Assembly (NCBI RefSeq): GCF_033546935.1 | Contig: NZ_CP137854.1 | Location: forward strand, 1,612,001-1,676,000 | From: Xylophilus sp. GOD-11R | GTDB lineage: Bacteria; Pseudomonadota; Gammaproteobacteria; Burkholderiales; Burkholderiaceae_C | Direction: 5' to 3' | DNA length: 64,000 nt | Part shown: one piece after another, positions 39,219 through 48,310 of the stretch | Layout of the letters: each line of letters begins with the position of its first letter | How positions within the stretch are numbered: position 1 is the first letter of the stretch | Made by a program: the position numbers and the translations under genes | Notes under the pieces: model-generated | Told to the model about the DNA's origin: nothing | Databases searched by the model: none | Seen by the model: only the letters and a program-made list of their open reading frames with translations

Positions 39219-40085
39219 ATGCCCGCCAAAACCGCTCCCGTCGGCCCATCCGCCGCCCATCGCCTGACCGGCCTGGGTGAGCGCATTCGCTTGCGCCGCA
39301 AGAGCCTGGGTGTGAGTGCGGTGAACGCAGCCGAGGCGGCAGGCATGTCGCGTGTGACCTGGCACCGTATCGAAAAAGGCGAGCCCTCGGTCACCATGGG
39401 TGCGTACATGGAGGCTGCCGAGTGCGTCGGCCTGGCGATCGAGGTGATTGGACCTGGAGACGACGCGGGCCCGGCTGAAGCGTTGCCCTCATCGATCGAT
39501 CTCGACGCCTATCCGCAGCTCAAGTCGCTGGCCTGGCACCTGCCGGACGCGCGCGAGCTCACACCGCAGCAGGCGTTGGAGCTCTACGAGCCCCAATGGC
39601 GCCACGTCGACACCGCCAGCCTCGATGCCAAAGAGCGCCGCCTGATCGAGCAACTCGCTCGCCAGATCGGGGGGGGGGGGGCGTCTGCTTGTATGAGCGT
39701 GATCATCACCGTCGTATCGCCAGCGTGCTGCTGTCGCTCGACGCCGACCTGCTCCAGTCGCACGCCTGCTACTTCGGCGGCGGCACCGCCATCGCGCTGC
39801 GCTACGGCGAATACCGCGAGTCGGCAGATATCGATTTTCTGGTGTCTGACAGAGCCGGCTACCGCGCATTGCGCGAATTGCTCGCCGGCCCGGACCGGCT
39901 GCGACCGTTGTTCAGAACCGATGCCGGTCTTCAGCAGATCCGCGAGGTGCGCGCCGACCAGTACGGCATTCGCACGCTGGTCGACGCTGGCGGCCGTGCC
40001 ATCAAGTTCGAGATCGTGCAGGAAGGCCGCATCACCTTCGCTACACCGACCGCGGCCGATCGCGTCTGCGGAGTGTCGGCCCTGA
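39219..40085 (+). CDS. XRE-type antitoxin/regulator, frameshifted at a 13-G tract
   Basis: From the ATG at 39219 a helix-turn-helix domain is clear at about 19-62 ([36 protein letters not shown]), followed by a helical region to about residue 150. At 39669-39681 there are 13 consecutive G. As sequenced, the frame then runs out of register through the toxin gene to 40085 (289 residues) as Cys/Ser-rich nonsense. With 12 G the protein would end at a TGA at 39694-39696 (158 residues, GGGGRLLV), overlapping the toxin start, which is what this gene family should look like. So the intended gene is 39219-39696; either a frameshift, phase variation or a sequencing error. Confidence 0.75.
   Translation: MPAKTAPVGPSAAHRLTGLGERIRLRRKSLGVSAVNAAEAAGMSRVTWHRIEKGEPSVTMGAYMEAAECVGLAIEVIGPGDDAGPAEALPSSIDLDAYPQLKSLAWHLPDARELTPQQALELYEPQWRHVDTASLDAKERRLIEQLARQIGGGGASACMSVIITVVSPACCCRSTPTCSSRTPATSAAAPPSRCATANTASRQISIFWCLTEPATAHCANCSPARTGCDRCSEPMPVFSRSARCAPTSTAFARWSTLAAVPSSSRSCRKAASPSLHRPRPIASAECRP
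39669..39681 (+). repeat. 13-base poly-G tract at the antitoxin/toxin junction
   Basis: Thirteen consecutive G residues. Slippage by one base decides whether the antitoxin stops at the toxin start (12 or 15 G), runs out of frame across the toxin (13), or fuses in frame to it (11 or 14). The tract also ends seven bases before the TTG toxin start, at Shine-Dalgarno distance. It is the longest mononucleotide run I noticed here. Confidence 0.9.
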
Positions 40086-40408
40086 GCCCGCTCGACATGG
40101 CCACCAGCGAGCTGCTGGCCAACACCGACCGCTGGCGCGACGATTCGATAATGAGCCGTGGCTTGATCGATCTCGCCATGATGGCGCCCGCACGGTCGAT
40201 GCTGCGCCAGGCCATGGTCAAGGCGCGCGAGGCGTATGGAGCGTCGATCGACTCTGCCCTGGGTAAGGCGATCGACTACCTGCGCCAGTTTCCGCAGCGG
40301 CTCGACCAGCGCATGGCGGCGATGTCCATGACGACGGTTCCGCGCGCGCAGCTCTGGCAGCGGATCAAGGCGCTGGAGGCAGTCGTGGCGCCGCACCCAC
40401 GCGCCTGA
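39689..40408 (+). CDS. nucleotidyl transferase AbiEii/AbiGii-family toxin
   Basis: About 239 residues from a TTG at 39689 ([18 protein letters not shown], the expected family N-terminus); no ATG is available in frame before the conserved region. The nucleotidyltransferase signature is [19 protein letters not shown] followed by ADIDFLVSD, i.e. the GG...DxD motif. Later blocks [24 protein letters not shown] and [17 protein letters not shown] also match. Such toxins modify tRNA or other targets and are neutralised by the cognate upstream gene. The codons are otherwise intact, so the toxin remains potentially functional although its start lies within the frameshifted antitoxin reading. Confidence 0.83.
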   Translation: MYERDHHRRIASVLLSLDADLLQSHACYFGGGTAIALRYGEYRESADIDFLVSDRAGYRALRELLAGPDRLRPLFRTDAGLQQIREVRADQYGIRTLVDAGGRAIKFEIVQEGRITFATPTAADRVCGVSALSPLDMATSELLANTDRWRDDSIMSRGLIDLAMMAPARSMLRQAMVKAREAYGASIDSALGKAIDYLRQFPQRLDQRMAAMSMTTVPRAQLWQRIKALEAVVAPHPRA

Positions 40409-40418
40409 ACGCTCAGAT

Positions 40419-40727
40419 TTATTTCGCCATCGGATCGGGCTTGGCCGGCGTCTTGGTCGGCAGGCCGGTGGTGGGCGCCTGCCCGGTGGCGTTGACCTTG
40501 GCGGATTCGGTCTGCACCGCACCGTCGGCCTTGGTAACGGTGGCCTTCATGCCGCCATTCTTTTCGCAGCCGGTCTTGTCGGTGGCATTGGTGCCGTCCG
40601 CGCAGGTGATGGCCGTCTGCTTTTCGTATTTTTTGTCGGCCGCCTGGGCGCCGGTGGCGGCGGCCAGGGCCAGAGCGGCGCCGGCGGCCAGCAAGGTGAG
40701 ACGGGGCAGGTGGGATGTCTGATGCAT
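40419..40727 (-). CDS. small secreted protein of unknown function
   Basis: A 102-residue product from the ATG at 40727, with GGAG seven bases upstream; the frame extends further but without a ribosome site. A clear signal peptide (LLAAGAALALAAATGAQA-AD) precedes a short mature chain with two cysteines (ITCADGTNATDKTGCEKNG), then KATVTKADGAVQTES and a Pro/Lys-rich C-terminus. I do not recognise a family. It is divergent from uvrA2 and convergent with the toxin gene. Confidence 0.7.
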   Translation of the reverse strand: MHQTSHLPRLTLLAAGAALALAAATGAQAADKKYEKQTAITCADGTNATDKTGCEKNGGMKATVTKADGAVQTESAKVNATGQAPTTGLPTKTPAKPDPMAK

Positions 40728-40907
40728 GGTGAGTCTCCGGTTGGATGAGGGCTCGCGCCCGTGACCAGTCTCGTTCGGCTTCGGCAGCCGGGTGCGCACC
40801 AAATGCAACCGGCGTCATGCCGACAGGCGGTACGCGCATTGTTCCTACAGCGCCCGCGCCCGCCGTCCCGACAGTTCCGCCCCGCCGGTCCGCGCAACCT
40901 CATCGCC

Positions 40908-43544
40908 ATGCAGAAGAAAACAGACAGGACCGATGCGCCCCCGACCGGCTTCGTACAGGTGCGCGGCGCCCGCGAGCACAACCTGCGGCAGGTCGATGTC
41001 GACATTCCGCGCGACCGGCTGGTGGTGTTCACCGGCATTTCTGGCTCGGGCAAGTCGTCGCTGGCCTTCGGCACCATTTACGCCGAGGCGCAGCGCCGCT
41101 ATTTCGATTCGGTGGCGCCCTATGCGCGCCGGCTGCTCGACCAGGCCGGCGCGCCGCAGGTCGACCGCATCGACGGACTTCCGCCGGCCGTCGCGCTGCA
41201 GCAGCAGCGCGGCACCCCGACGGCGCGTTCCACGGTCGGCAGCGTGACCCACCTGTCCGACCTGCTGCGCCTGCTCTATTCACGCGCCGGCCACTACCCG
41301 CGAGACCAGGCGATGCTGTTCGCCGAAGACTTCTCGCCCAACACCCCGCAGGGCGCCTGCCCGCACTGCCACGGCCTGGGCCGGGTCTACGACGCCACCG
41401 AGAAAAGCATGGTGCCCGACGACCGGCTGAGCATCCGCGAGCGCGCCATCGCCGCCTGGCCGCCGGCCTGGTACGGGCAGAACCTGCGCGACATCCTGGT
41501 GTCGCTGGGCCACGATGTCGACAAGCCCTGGCACAAGTTGCCGCGCAAGACCCGCGACTGGATTCTGTTCACCGACGAGCAGCCGCAGGTGCCGGTCTAC
41601 GCCGGCTTCAGCCCCGAGGAAACCGCCGATGCGGTGCGCCGCCAGCTCGCGCCGAGCTACATGGGCACCTTCAGCAGCGCACGGCGCTATCTGCTGCACA
41701 ACTTCGCCACCACCCAGAGCGCGTCGACCAAGAAGCGGGTGGCGCGCTTTCTGGTCAGCACGCCGTGCCCGATGTGCGATGGGAAACGGCTCAAGAAGGA
41801 GTCGCTGTCGGTGCGTTTCGCCGGCCTCGACATCGGCGAGATGGCGCGCCTACCGCTGGACGACATGGCTGAGCGGCTGCGGCCCGCTGCCGAGGACGCG
41901 CAGGCTGACGAATCCGCCGGTGCGACCGAGCGCGCGGCCCGCATCCGCGCCCGCCACGAGGGCGCGACCCACGCCGGCACGCCCGATGTGACACGCACCG
42001 ATGCCCTGTCGACCGAGAAACGCATCGCCGCACGACGCATCGCCACCGAACTGCGCGAGCGCATCGGGCGGCTGACCCGGCTCGGCCTGGGTTATCTCGG
42101 CATGGAGCGGGCGACGACGACGCTGTCGTCGGGCGAGCTGCAACGCCTGCGGCTCGGCACGCAGCTGGCGTCGCAGCTCTTCGGCGTGGTGTACGTGCTC
42201 GACGAGCCGTCTGCCGGCCTGCACCCGGCTGACGGCGAGGCGCTGCTCGACGCGCTGGAAGGCCTGCGCGACGGCGGCAATTCGGTCTTCGTGGTGGAGC
42301 ACGACACGGCCACCATGCAGCGGGCGCAATGGCTGGTGGACGTGGGGCCGGGTGCCGGCGAACACGGCGGCCGGGTGCTCTACAGCGGGCCGCCGGCGGG
42401 GCTGGCGGCCGTCGCCGAATCGCAGACGGCGCGCTATCTCTTTGCGTCGGAAGTCGCAGGCCCCGCCCGCGTCGCGCGTGAGCCCGCCGGCTGGCTGCAG
42501 TTGCGCGGCGTGAGCCGGCACAACCTGCGCGACGTCGACGCCGACTTTCCGCTGGCCTGCCTGTGCGCGGTGACCGGCATCTCCGGCTCCGGCAAGTCCA
42601 GCCTGGTGAGCCAGTCGCTGGTGGAGCTGGTGCAGGCGCGCCTGGGCGCCGCGCCGCTACGGGAGACCGAGGCGGCGGACGACGGCGACGACGCGGCCGA
42701 CGATCCTGTCGACAGCGTGGAGCCGACCGCCGGGCGCATCGTCGCCGGGCTCGACGGCATTCGCCGCCTGGTGCAGGTCGACCAAAAGCCGATCGGCCGC
42801 ACGCCGCGCTCCAACCTCGCCACCTACACCGGCCTGTTCGACGCGGTGCGCAAGCTGTTCGCCGCCACGCCGCAGGCCCGGGCGCGCGGCTACGGCGCCG
42901 GCCGCTTCTCCTTCAACGTGGCGCAGGGGCGCTGCCCGGTCTGCGAGGGCGAAGGCTTCGTCAGCGTGGAGATGATGTTCATGCCCAGCGTCTATGCGCC
43001 GTGCCCGCAATGCCACGGCGCGCGGTATGCGCCCGAGACGCTGGAGGTGCGCTGGCAGGGCCGCGACATCGCCGAGGTGCTCGGCCTGACGGTGGATACC
43101 GCCGCCGACTTCTTCGCGCAGGAAGCGGCAATCGCCCGGCCGCTGGAGGTGCTGCAGCAGATCGGGCTGGGTTATCTCCGCCTGGGTCAGCCGGCCACAG
43201 AACTCTCTGGCGGCGAGGCCCAGCGCATCAAGCTCGCGACCGAGCTGCAGCGGCTGCGGCGCGGCGACACCCTGTACGTGCTCGACGAGCCGACCACCGG
43301 CCTGCATCCGGCCGACATCGACCGCCTGCTGACCCACCTCGACGCGCTGGTGGCGGCCGGCAATACGGTGGTAGTGGTGGAGCACGACATGCGGCTGGTG
43401 GCGCGCTGCGACTGGGTGATCGACATCGGGCCAGGCGCGGGCCACTCCGGCGGCCAGGTGGTGGCTTGCGGCACACCGGCCCGGGTGGCCGCGGCCGAAG
43501 GCAGCCGCACCGCGCCGTACCTGGCACAGGCGCTGGCGGGCTGA
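40908..43544 (+). CDS. UvrA-like ABC ATPase (UvrA2 class)
   Basis: An 878-residue twin ABC-ATPase with two Walker A sites (GISGSGKSSLAFG and GISGSGKSSLVS), signature motifs SSGELQRLRLGTQL and LSGGEAQRIKLATEL, and Walker B VLDEPSAGLHP and VLDEPTTGLHP. Zinc-finger CxxC motifs are present (CPHCHGLG, CPMCDG, CPVCEGEG, CPQCHG). After the first Walker A the UvrB-binding domain of canonical UvrA appears to be missing, which fits UvrA2/DrrC-like paralogues linked to drug or DNA-adduct tolerance. The start at 40908 (MQKKTDRTDAPP) is the natural one; more upstream frame is open. zntB is convergent four bases away. Confidence 0.88.
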   Translation: MQKKTDRTDAPPTGFVQVRGAREHNLRQVDVDIPRDRLVVFTGISGSGKSSLAFGTIYAEAQRRYFDSVAPYARRLLDQAGAPQVDRIDGLPPAVALQQQRGTPTARSTVGSVTHLSDLLRLLYSRAGHYPRDQAMLFAEDFSPNTPQGACPHCHGLGRVYDATEKSMVPDDRLSIRERAIAAWPPAWYGQNLRDILVSLGHDVDKPWHKLPRKTRDWILFTDEQPQVPVYAGFSPEETADAVRRQLAPSYMGTFSSARRYLLHNFATTQSASTKKRVARFLVSTPCPMCDGKRLKKESLSVRFAGLDIGEMARLPLDDMAERLRPAAEDAQADESAGATERAARIRARHEGATHAGTPDVTRTDALSTEKRIAARRIATELRERIGRLTRLGLGYLGMERATTTLSSGELQRLRLGTQLASQLFGVVYVLDEPSAGLHPADGEALLDALEGLRDGGNSVFVVEHDTATMQRAQWLVDVGPGAGEHGGRVLYSGPPAGLAAVAESQTARYLFASEVAGPARVAREPAGWLQLRGVSRHNLRDVDADFPLACLCAVTGISGSGKSSLVSQSLVELVQARLGAAPLRETEAADDGDDAADDPVDSVEPTAGRIVAGLDGIRRLVQVDQKPIGRTPRSNLATYTGLFDAVRKLFAATPQARARGYGAGRFSFNVAQGRCPVCEGEGFVSVEMMFMPSVYAPCPQCHGARYAPETLEVRWQGRDIAEVLGLTVDTAADFFAQEAAIARPLEVLQQIGLGYLRLGQPATELSGGEAQRIKLATELQRLRRGDTLYVLDEPTTGLHPADIDRLLTHLDALVAAGNTVVVVEHDMRLVARCDWVIDIGPGAGHSGGQVVACGTPARVAAAEGSRTAPYLAQALAG

Positions 43545-43548
43545 GGGC

Positions 43549-44580
43549 TCAGCGGTCCTTCTTGCGCAGCGCCAGCCAGCCGGCGATGACGGTGAAGGTC
43601 AGCACCAGCGACACCAGGATCCAGAATCCGTGCGGGCTCTCAGCCAGCGGAATGCCGCCCACGTTCATGCCGAAAAGCCCGGCCAGGATGTTGATCGGCA
43701 AGGCCAGCACGGTGACCACCGTCAGTACGAACAGGCTGCGGTTGTTGTCTTCGTTCACGGCGGCGGCCATTTCTTCCTGCAGCAGCTTGATGCGTTCCTG
43801 CAGGCCCTGCATGTCGCGCAGCACCACCGAGAATTCTTCGGTGGAACCGCGCAGTTGCTGCAGGTCGTCCTCGGCCATCCAGGCCGGCGGATGGTGCAGC
43901 ACCCGAAACAGCGCGGCCGGCTCCGGGGCCAGCAGGCGCTGCAGCCGCACCAGCAGGCGGCGCAGCGTGCCCAGGCGCGCGCGTTCGTTGGCGCGGCGGC
44001 CGGCCAGGAGCTTGTCCTCGATGTCGTCGACGCGGGCGGTGACACCGCGCAGGATGTCGACCAGGCTTCCGGCCTGGGTGCGCATGAGCTGCTCCAGCAG
44101 CTCCACGGTGGATCGCGGCGAGCGCCCGTCGCGCACGGCGGTGCGCAGCGCGTCCACCGAGCGCAGCGGCCGGGTGCGCGCGGTCACCACCAGGTGCGGC
44201 CGCACGCAGATCCACAGCGTGGCGATGTCCGACGGCTCGAAGCCGAATTCGAAATGCACGTCGTTGAGCACCGCGACCAGGGCATCGTCGTCACGCTCGA
44301 TGCGGGTGGAGTGCGAGGTTTCGCGCAGGGCGTCGAAGAAGGCGTCGGGCAGGCCGGCGTGGCGCTGGATCCAGCGCTTGGCGTGGGCATGGCTGAGGTT
44401 GAAATGCAGCCAGGCGAAGGTCGGGTCGTCGTCGTCGGGGCGGGCGTCGTGCAGCCAGACGGTGGCTTCGTCGAGCGACATCGGCCGCGCCACGGCGCCG
44501 TCTTCGTCGAAACGGTAGCCGCAGATCAGGCCGGCATCGTCGCCGCTGCCGGGCCAAGCCGGATTCGCAAAGGAAGACAT
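43549..44580 (-). CDS. zntB: CorA-family divalent cation transporter, ZntB type
   Basis: A 343-residue CorA-superfamily protein with a large soluble N-terminal domain and two C-terminal membrane helices (about 285-305 and 318-338). The pore motif is GMNVGGIP (GxN with V/G following), as in ZntB rather than the GMN-F-x-MP of magnesium CorA. FAWLHFNLSHAHAKRWI near the N-terminus is also typical. It probably transports zinc, direction uncertain. Confidence 0.88.
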   Translation of the reverse strand: MSSFANPAWPGSGDDAGLICGYRFDEDGAVARPMSLDEATVWLHDARPDDDDPTFAWLHFNLSHAHAKRWIQRHAGLPDAFFDALRETSHSTRIERDDDALVAVLNDVHFEFGFEPSDIATLWICVRPHLVVTARTRPLRSVDALRTAVRDGRSPRSTVELLEQLMRTQAGSLVDILRGVTARVDDIEDKLLAGRRANERARLGTLRRLLVRLQRLLAPEPAALFRVLHHPPAWMAEDDLQQLRGSTEEFSVVLRDMQGLQERIKLLQEEMAAAVNEDNNRSLFVLTVVTVLALPINILAGLFGMNVGGIPLAESPHGFWILVSLVLTFTVIAGWLALRKKDR

Positions 44581-44620
44581 GAAGGGCGGGATGCTGCCGC
44601 CGTGCCGTGACAGCCGTGTG

Positions 44621-46414
44621 TCAGCTGCTGCGCAAGTCGCTCAATGCCAGCACGACCGATGCGACCACTGGCGCCCAGTCGCCGCGCCGCGCCTGGCGAA
44701 ACAGCCGGGTGCGGCGGTACCAAGGCGTGTCGTCACGCTTGCGCAGCCAGCGCCAGTCGTTGCGGTAGGCCGGCAGCAGCACCCAGCAGGGAATATCGAG
44801 CGCGCCGGCGAGGTGGCAGGCAGCGGTGTCCACCGAAATCAGCAGATCGAGCTGCGACAGGATGGCCGCCGAGTCGGAGAAGGTGCGGATGTCGCTGCCC
44901 AGATGCGTGAGCGGCTGGCCGGGTGGCGGCTGGCGGGCTTCGTCCTCGCCGGCCCATTTCTGCAGGCTCACGAAGGTGACGCCCGGCACGTTCCACAGCG
45001 GCGCCAGGGTGGCGAGGCCGGGCAGGGAGCGGTCGGCGTCGTTCTCGTGCTGTACGTTGCCGCGCCAGACCAGGCCGACGCGCAGGCCCTCTGTCGGAAT
45101 GCGCGGTGACCAATGGGCGATGTCGGCCGGGTCCGCGGCCAGATAGGGCGTGGGGCCGGGAATGGTCGCCAGCGTGGTGCCGCAGTAGAGCGGCAGGCTC
45201 ATCAGCGGCACCCAGAAGTCGTGCGTGGACAGGGCGGCGGGGGCGTCTTGCAACGCGATGAAGCCATGCGCACCGTCGAGGCCGCGCAGCAGCGGCAGCA
45301 GGGAATCGGTGCAGGCGCAGGTGAGGGTGGCCGGGCGGTGCTGCGCGCGTACGGTGGCGAGGAAACGGCTGAACTGGATCTGGTCGCCATGACCCTGCTC
45401 GGGCCAGACCAGCAGGCGTTGCCCTTCCAGCGGCCCGCCCGCCCAGCGACGGGCGGCGCCGGGCGGCAGCGTATCGGGAAAGCTCGGCACCGCGCCGGGC
45501 ACGCGCAGGCGATAGCGCATCTCGGTGTGGGCGAAGCCTTCGGGCAGCTGGCCCAGCGCCAGCAGCAGCTGGCCCAGGTTGATGTGGGCCGAGCCGAGCT
45601 GCGGATCCTGCGCGACGGCGGCGCGCAGCGTGGTTTCGGCCTCGTCCACGCGGCCGAGGTCGTAGAGCAGGGCGCCGAGGTTGGACAGATGCACCGCGTT
45701 GTCCGGCTGCAGCCGCAGCGCTTCGCGGTAATGCGCTTCGGCCTCGGCCTCCGACTGCCGGCGCGCCAGCACGCCGGCGAGGTGGTTGTGGACCTCGGCC
45801 CGGTCGGGCGCCAGCGCCAGGGCGCGGCGCTGGCAGGCCTCGGCTTCGGGCAGGCGCCGCAGCGCTTCGAGCGTCAGGCCCCGATTGGTCAGCGCGGCGA
45901 CGTCGTCGGGATGCAGTTCGAGCGCGCGGTGGTAGGCGCCATCGGCTTCCTGCCAGCGCTCCCCGGCGGCCAGCAGCACGCCGAGGTTGGTCCAGGTGCC
46001 GGCTTGCAGCGGATCGAGGGCCAACGATCGGCGCAGGGCGGCTTCGGCGGCAGTGTCTTCGCGGCGGCGCAGACGCAGCAGGCCCAGGTTGGCCCAGCAG
46101 ACCGCGTCGGCGCTACCGTCGTCGGCGCTGCGCTGCCAGCAGGCCAGTGCGTCGTCGGTGCGGCCGGGCGCCATCAGCAGCATGGCCAGGTGCTGGGTGA
46201 CCTGGGCGTCGGGACGGATGGCGAGGGCATGGCGCCAGTGCGCCTCGGCCTCGTCCACACGACCGGCCAGGCGCGCGGCGATGCCGGCGGCGCTGCGCAG
46301 GCGGGCATCGTCCGGATGCTTGCGCAGCGCCTCGGCGGCGGTCGACAGGGCGTCGTCGGGCCGGCCGGCGTCGAGCGCGTCGAGGATGGCGACAAGGGCG
46401 TTCTCAGCCAGCAT
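44621..46414 (-). CDS. TPR protein with glycosyltransferase-like C-terminal domain
   Basis: A 597-residue protein from the ATG at 46414, which lies inside the end of rfaE2. Residues 1 to about 290 are tandem tetratricopeptide repeats (for example TWTNLGVLLAAGERWQEADGAYHRALELHPDD split over two units, AVHLSNLGALLYDLGRVDEAE). The C-terminal 300 residues (LEGQRLLVWPEQGHGDQIQFSR, LRVGLVWRGN, DLLISVDTAACHLAGAL) resemble the GT-B heptosyltransferase/OGT-like fold. Because it is the last gene of the gloA-rfaE1-rfaE2 operon, a role in LPS or protein glycosylation with heptose is plausible but unproven. Confidence 0.82.
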   Translation of the reverse strand: MLAENALVAILDALDAGRPDDALSTAAEALRKHPDDARLRSAAGIAARLAGRVDEAEAHWRHALAIRPDAQVTQHLAMLLMAPGRTDDALACWQRSADDGSADAVCWANLGLLRLRRREDTAAEAALRRSLALDPLQAGTWTNLGVLLAAGERWQEADGAYHRALELHPDDVAALTNRGLTLEALRRLPEAEACQRRALALAPDRAEVHNHLAGVLARRQSEAEAEAHYREALRLQPDNAVHLSNLGALLYDLGRVDEAETTLRAAVAQDPQLGSAHINLGQLLLALGQLPEGFAHTEMRYRLRVPGAVPSFPDTLPPGAARRWAGGPLEGQRLLVWPEQGHGDQIQFSRFLATVRAQHRPATLTCACTDSLLPLLRGLDGAHGFIALQDAPAALSTHDFWVPLMSLPLYCGTTLATIPGPTPYLAADPADIAHWSPRIPTEGLRVGLVWRGNVQHENDADRSLPGLATLAPLWNVPGVTFVSLQKWAGEDEARQPPPGQPLTHLGSDIRTFSDSAAILSQLDLLISVDTAACHLAGALDIPCWVLLPAYRNDWRWLRKRDDTPWYRRTRLFRQARRGDWAPVVASVVLALSDLRSS

Positions 46415-46883
46415 CGAGGCTCCGGATGCGCCGCACCAGCGCGCTGGTCGAGCGGCCGGGCAGCAAGGGCAGGGCGACGGCGCTGGCGCCCCAGCCTCGC
46501 ACCCGTGCGGCTTCGGCGAGCGTGGCCATGTCGTAGTCGCCGCCTTTGGCATACACCTCGGGGCGCAGCCGGTCGAGCAGGGCCAGCGGCGCGGGCTCGT
46601 CGAAGCCGACGACGAGGTCGACCGAGGCCAGCGCGGCCAGCACGGCGGCGCGGTCTTCCCAGGGCACGAGTGGTCGGCCCGCGCCCTTGCCGAGGCCGCG
46701 CGCCGACAAATCCGAATTGAGCCCGACGACGAGCGACGCCCCCAGCGCGCGCGCCCGCTGCAGGCAGTCGACATGGCCGCGGTGCAACAGGTCGAACACG
46801 CCGTTGGTGAAGACCAGCGGACGCGGCAGCGCCGCGATGCGGTCGGCGAGCGTGGCGGTGTCGCAGATCTTGTCGGCGCTCAT
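46404..46883 (-). CDS. rfaE2: D-glycero-beta-D-manno-heptose 1-phosphate adenylyltransferase
   Basis: A 159-residue nucleotidyltransferase with the HxGH motif at His34-His37 (FTNGVFDLLHRGHVDCL) and a C-terminal LPGRSTSALVRRI. It makes ADP-heptose for the LPS inner core; the two halves of HldE are separate genes here. The ATG at 46883 overlaps the rfaE1 stop (ATGA), and its stop overlaps the TPR gene start by eleven bases. Confidence 0.92.
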   Translation of the reverse strand: MSADKICDTATLADRIAALPRPLVFTNGVFDLLHRGHVDCLQRARALGASLVVGLNSDLSARGLGKGAGRPLVPWEDRAAVLAALASVDLVVGFDEPAPLALLDRLRPEVYAKGGDYDMATLAEAARVRGWGASAVALPLLPGRSTSALVRRIRSLDAG

Positions 46884-47812
46884 GCGAACAGCTCCGCGTA
46901 ACGCACGCTGGCCGTGCCGAAGCGGCCGACCACGATGCCGCCGGCCCTATTGGCGAAAGGCACCGCTTCGCGCATCGGCAAGCCGCAGCCGAGCAGCGTA
47001 GCCATGACCGCCGCGACGGTGTCGCCCGCGCCGGTGACGTCGAACACCTCGCGGGCGGTGGCCGGCACGTGCAGGGCACCGTCGGCATCGAACAGCGTCA
47101 TGCCTTGCTCGGCGCGGGTGGCGAGCACGGCGTCGAGGTTCAGGCGATGGCGCAAGGCCTGTACGCGGTCGGCGAGGTCGGCCTCGTCGCGCCATGGGCC
47201 GATGGCTTCCCGCAGCTCGGCGCGGTTGGGGGTGAGCAGGGTGGCGCCGGCATACCGGTCGAAGTCGCCGCCGCGCGGGTCGACCACGACCGGCAACGCG
47301 GCGGCGCGGGCAGCGGCGACGAGGTCGGGCACCCGGGCGAGGGCGCCCCGTCCGTAGTCGGACAGCAGCACCGCGGCGTGACGGGGCAGGGCGGCGGTGA
47401 AGGCCTGGGCGAAGGTGTCGAGCGCCGTGGCACTCGGCAGGCCGCGGGTGAAGTCGGCCCGCAGCAGTTGCTGCGCGCGGCCGACGATGCGCAGCTTGAC
47501 GGTGGTGGGCAGCGCGTCGTCGTGCGCGCCGGCCCAGGCGATGTCGGCTTGGGTGACCAGGGCGGCCAGCCGGTCGGCGTCGGCATCGCGGCCACGGATC
47601 GACAGCAGCGTGGCCGACGCGCCGAGCGAGCGCACGTTCGTCGCGGCGTTGGCCGCGCCACCGAGGCGCTCCTGCTCGTCGGCAACCTGGACGATGGGCA
47701 CCGGCGCCTCGCGCGAGATGTGTTCGACGCTGCCCAGCCAGTAGCGGTCCAGGATGGCGTCGCCGGCCACCAGCACGCGGCAGGCGGCGATCTCGCGCGG
47801 GGTGGGCGTCAT
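46880..47812 (-). CDS. rfaE1: D-glycero-beta-D-manno-heptose-7-phosphate kinase
   Basis: A 310-residue PfkB-family kinase. The N-terminal [22 protein letters not shown] with REAPVPIV and [14 protein letters not shown], plus the C-terminal [15 protein letters not shown] with the catalytic Asp, are the HldE N-domain hallmarks. It phosphorylates heptose 7-phosphate at C1. The ATG at 47812 overlaps the gloA stop, and its own stop overlaps rfaE2. Confidence 0.93.
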
Positions 47813-48228
47813 GCGGCCTTCAGGCCTCCACCGGCGGCGCCGTCGGCGCGCTGGATGAGTTCGATCTTGTAGCCGTCGGGGTCGGTCACGAAGGCGATGA
47901 CGGTGCTGCCGCCCTTGACCGGGCCGGCCTCGCGGGTGACGTTGCCGCCGGCCGCGCGGATCTTGTCGCAGGCGGCGTAGGCGTCGGGCACCCCGAGGGC
48001 GATGTGGCCGTAGGCGGTGCCCATCTCGTATTCGGTAGTGCCCCAGTTGAAGGTGAGCTCGATCTCGGCCTGGCCGGGGTTGCCGCCCTCGAAGCCGAGA
48101 AAGGCCAGGCTGTACTTGTATTCGGTGTTCTCGGACTGGCGCAGCAGCTGCATGCCGATGACCTGGGTGTAGAAGTCGATGGAACGCTGGAGGTCGCCGA
48201 CGCGCAGCATGGTGTGAAGAAGTCGCAT
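47809..48228 (-). CDS. gloA: lactoylglutathione lyase (glyoxalase I)
   Basis: A 139-residue glyoxalase I that converts methylglyoxal-glutathione hemithioacetal to lactoylglutathione. Metal ligands His5 (RLLHTML), Glu57 ([10 protein letters not shown]), His75 (AYGHIALGV) and Glu123 (GYKIELIQ) are all present, as in the Ni-type E. coli enzyme. The start at 48228 gives the canonical [10 protein letters not shown]. It is the first gene of an operon with the heptose genes and is divergent from a MarR regulator. Confidence 0.95.
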   Translation of the reverse strand: MRLLHTMLRVGDLQRSIDFYTQVIGMQLLRQSENTEYKYSLAFLGFEGGNPGQAEIELTFNWGTTEYEMGTAYGHIALGVPDAYAACDKIRAAGGNVTREAGPVKGGSTVIAFVTDPDGYKIELIQRADGAAGGGLKAA

Positions 48229-48310
48229 GGTGTGTGGGGCTCTGAATGGCGAAACCCGGCATTTTGCGCGGGTGGCGTGCAGGCCGGATGGCACGGGGTT
48301 TTCGATAATA

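Noticed and set aside
39705..40085. C-terminal 'extension' of the antitoxin as an extra domain
   Set aside because: It is the toxin gene read in the wrong frame after the 13-G tract; Cys/Ser/Pro-rich and without any recognisable pattern.
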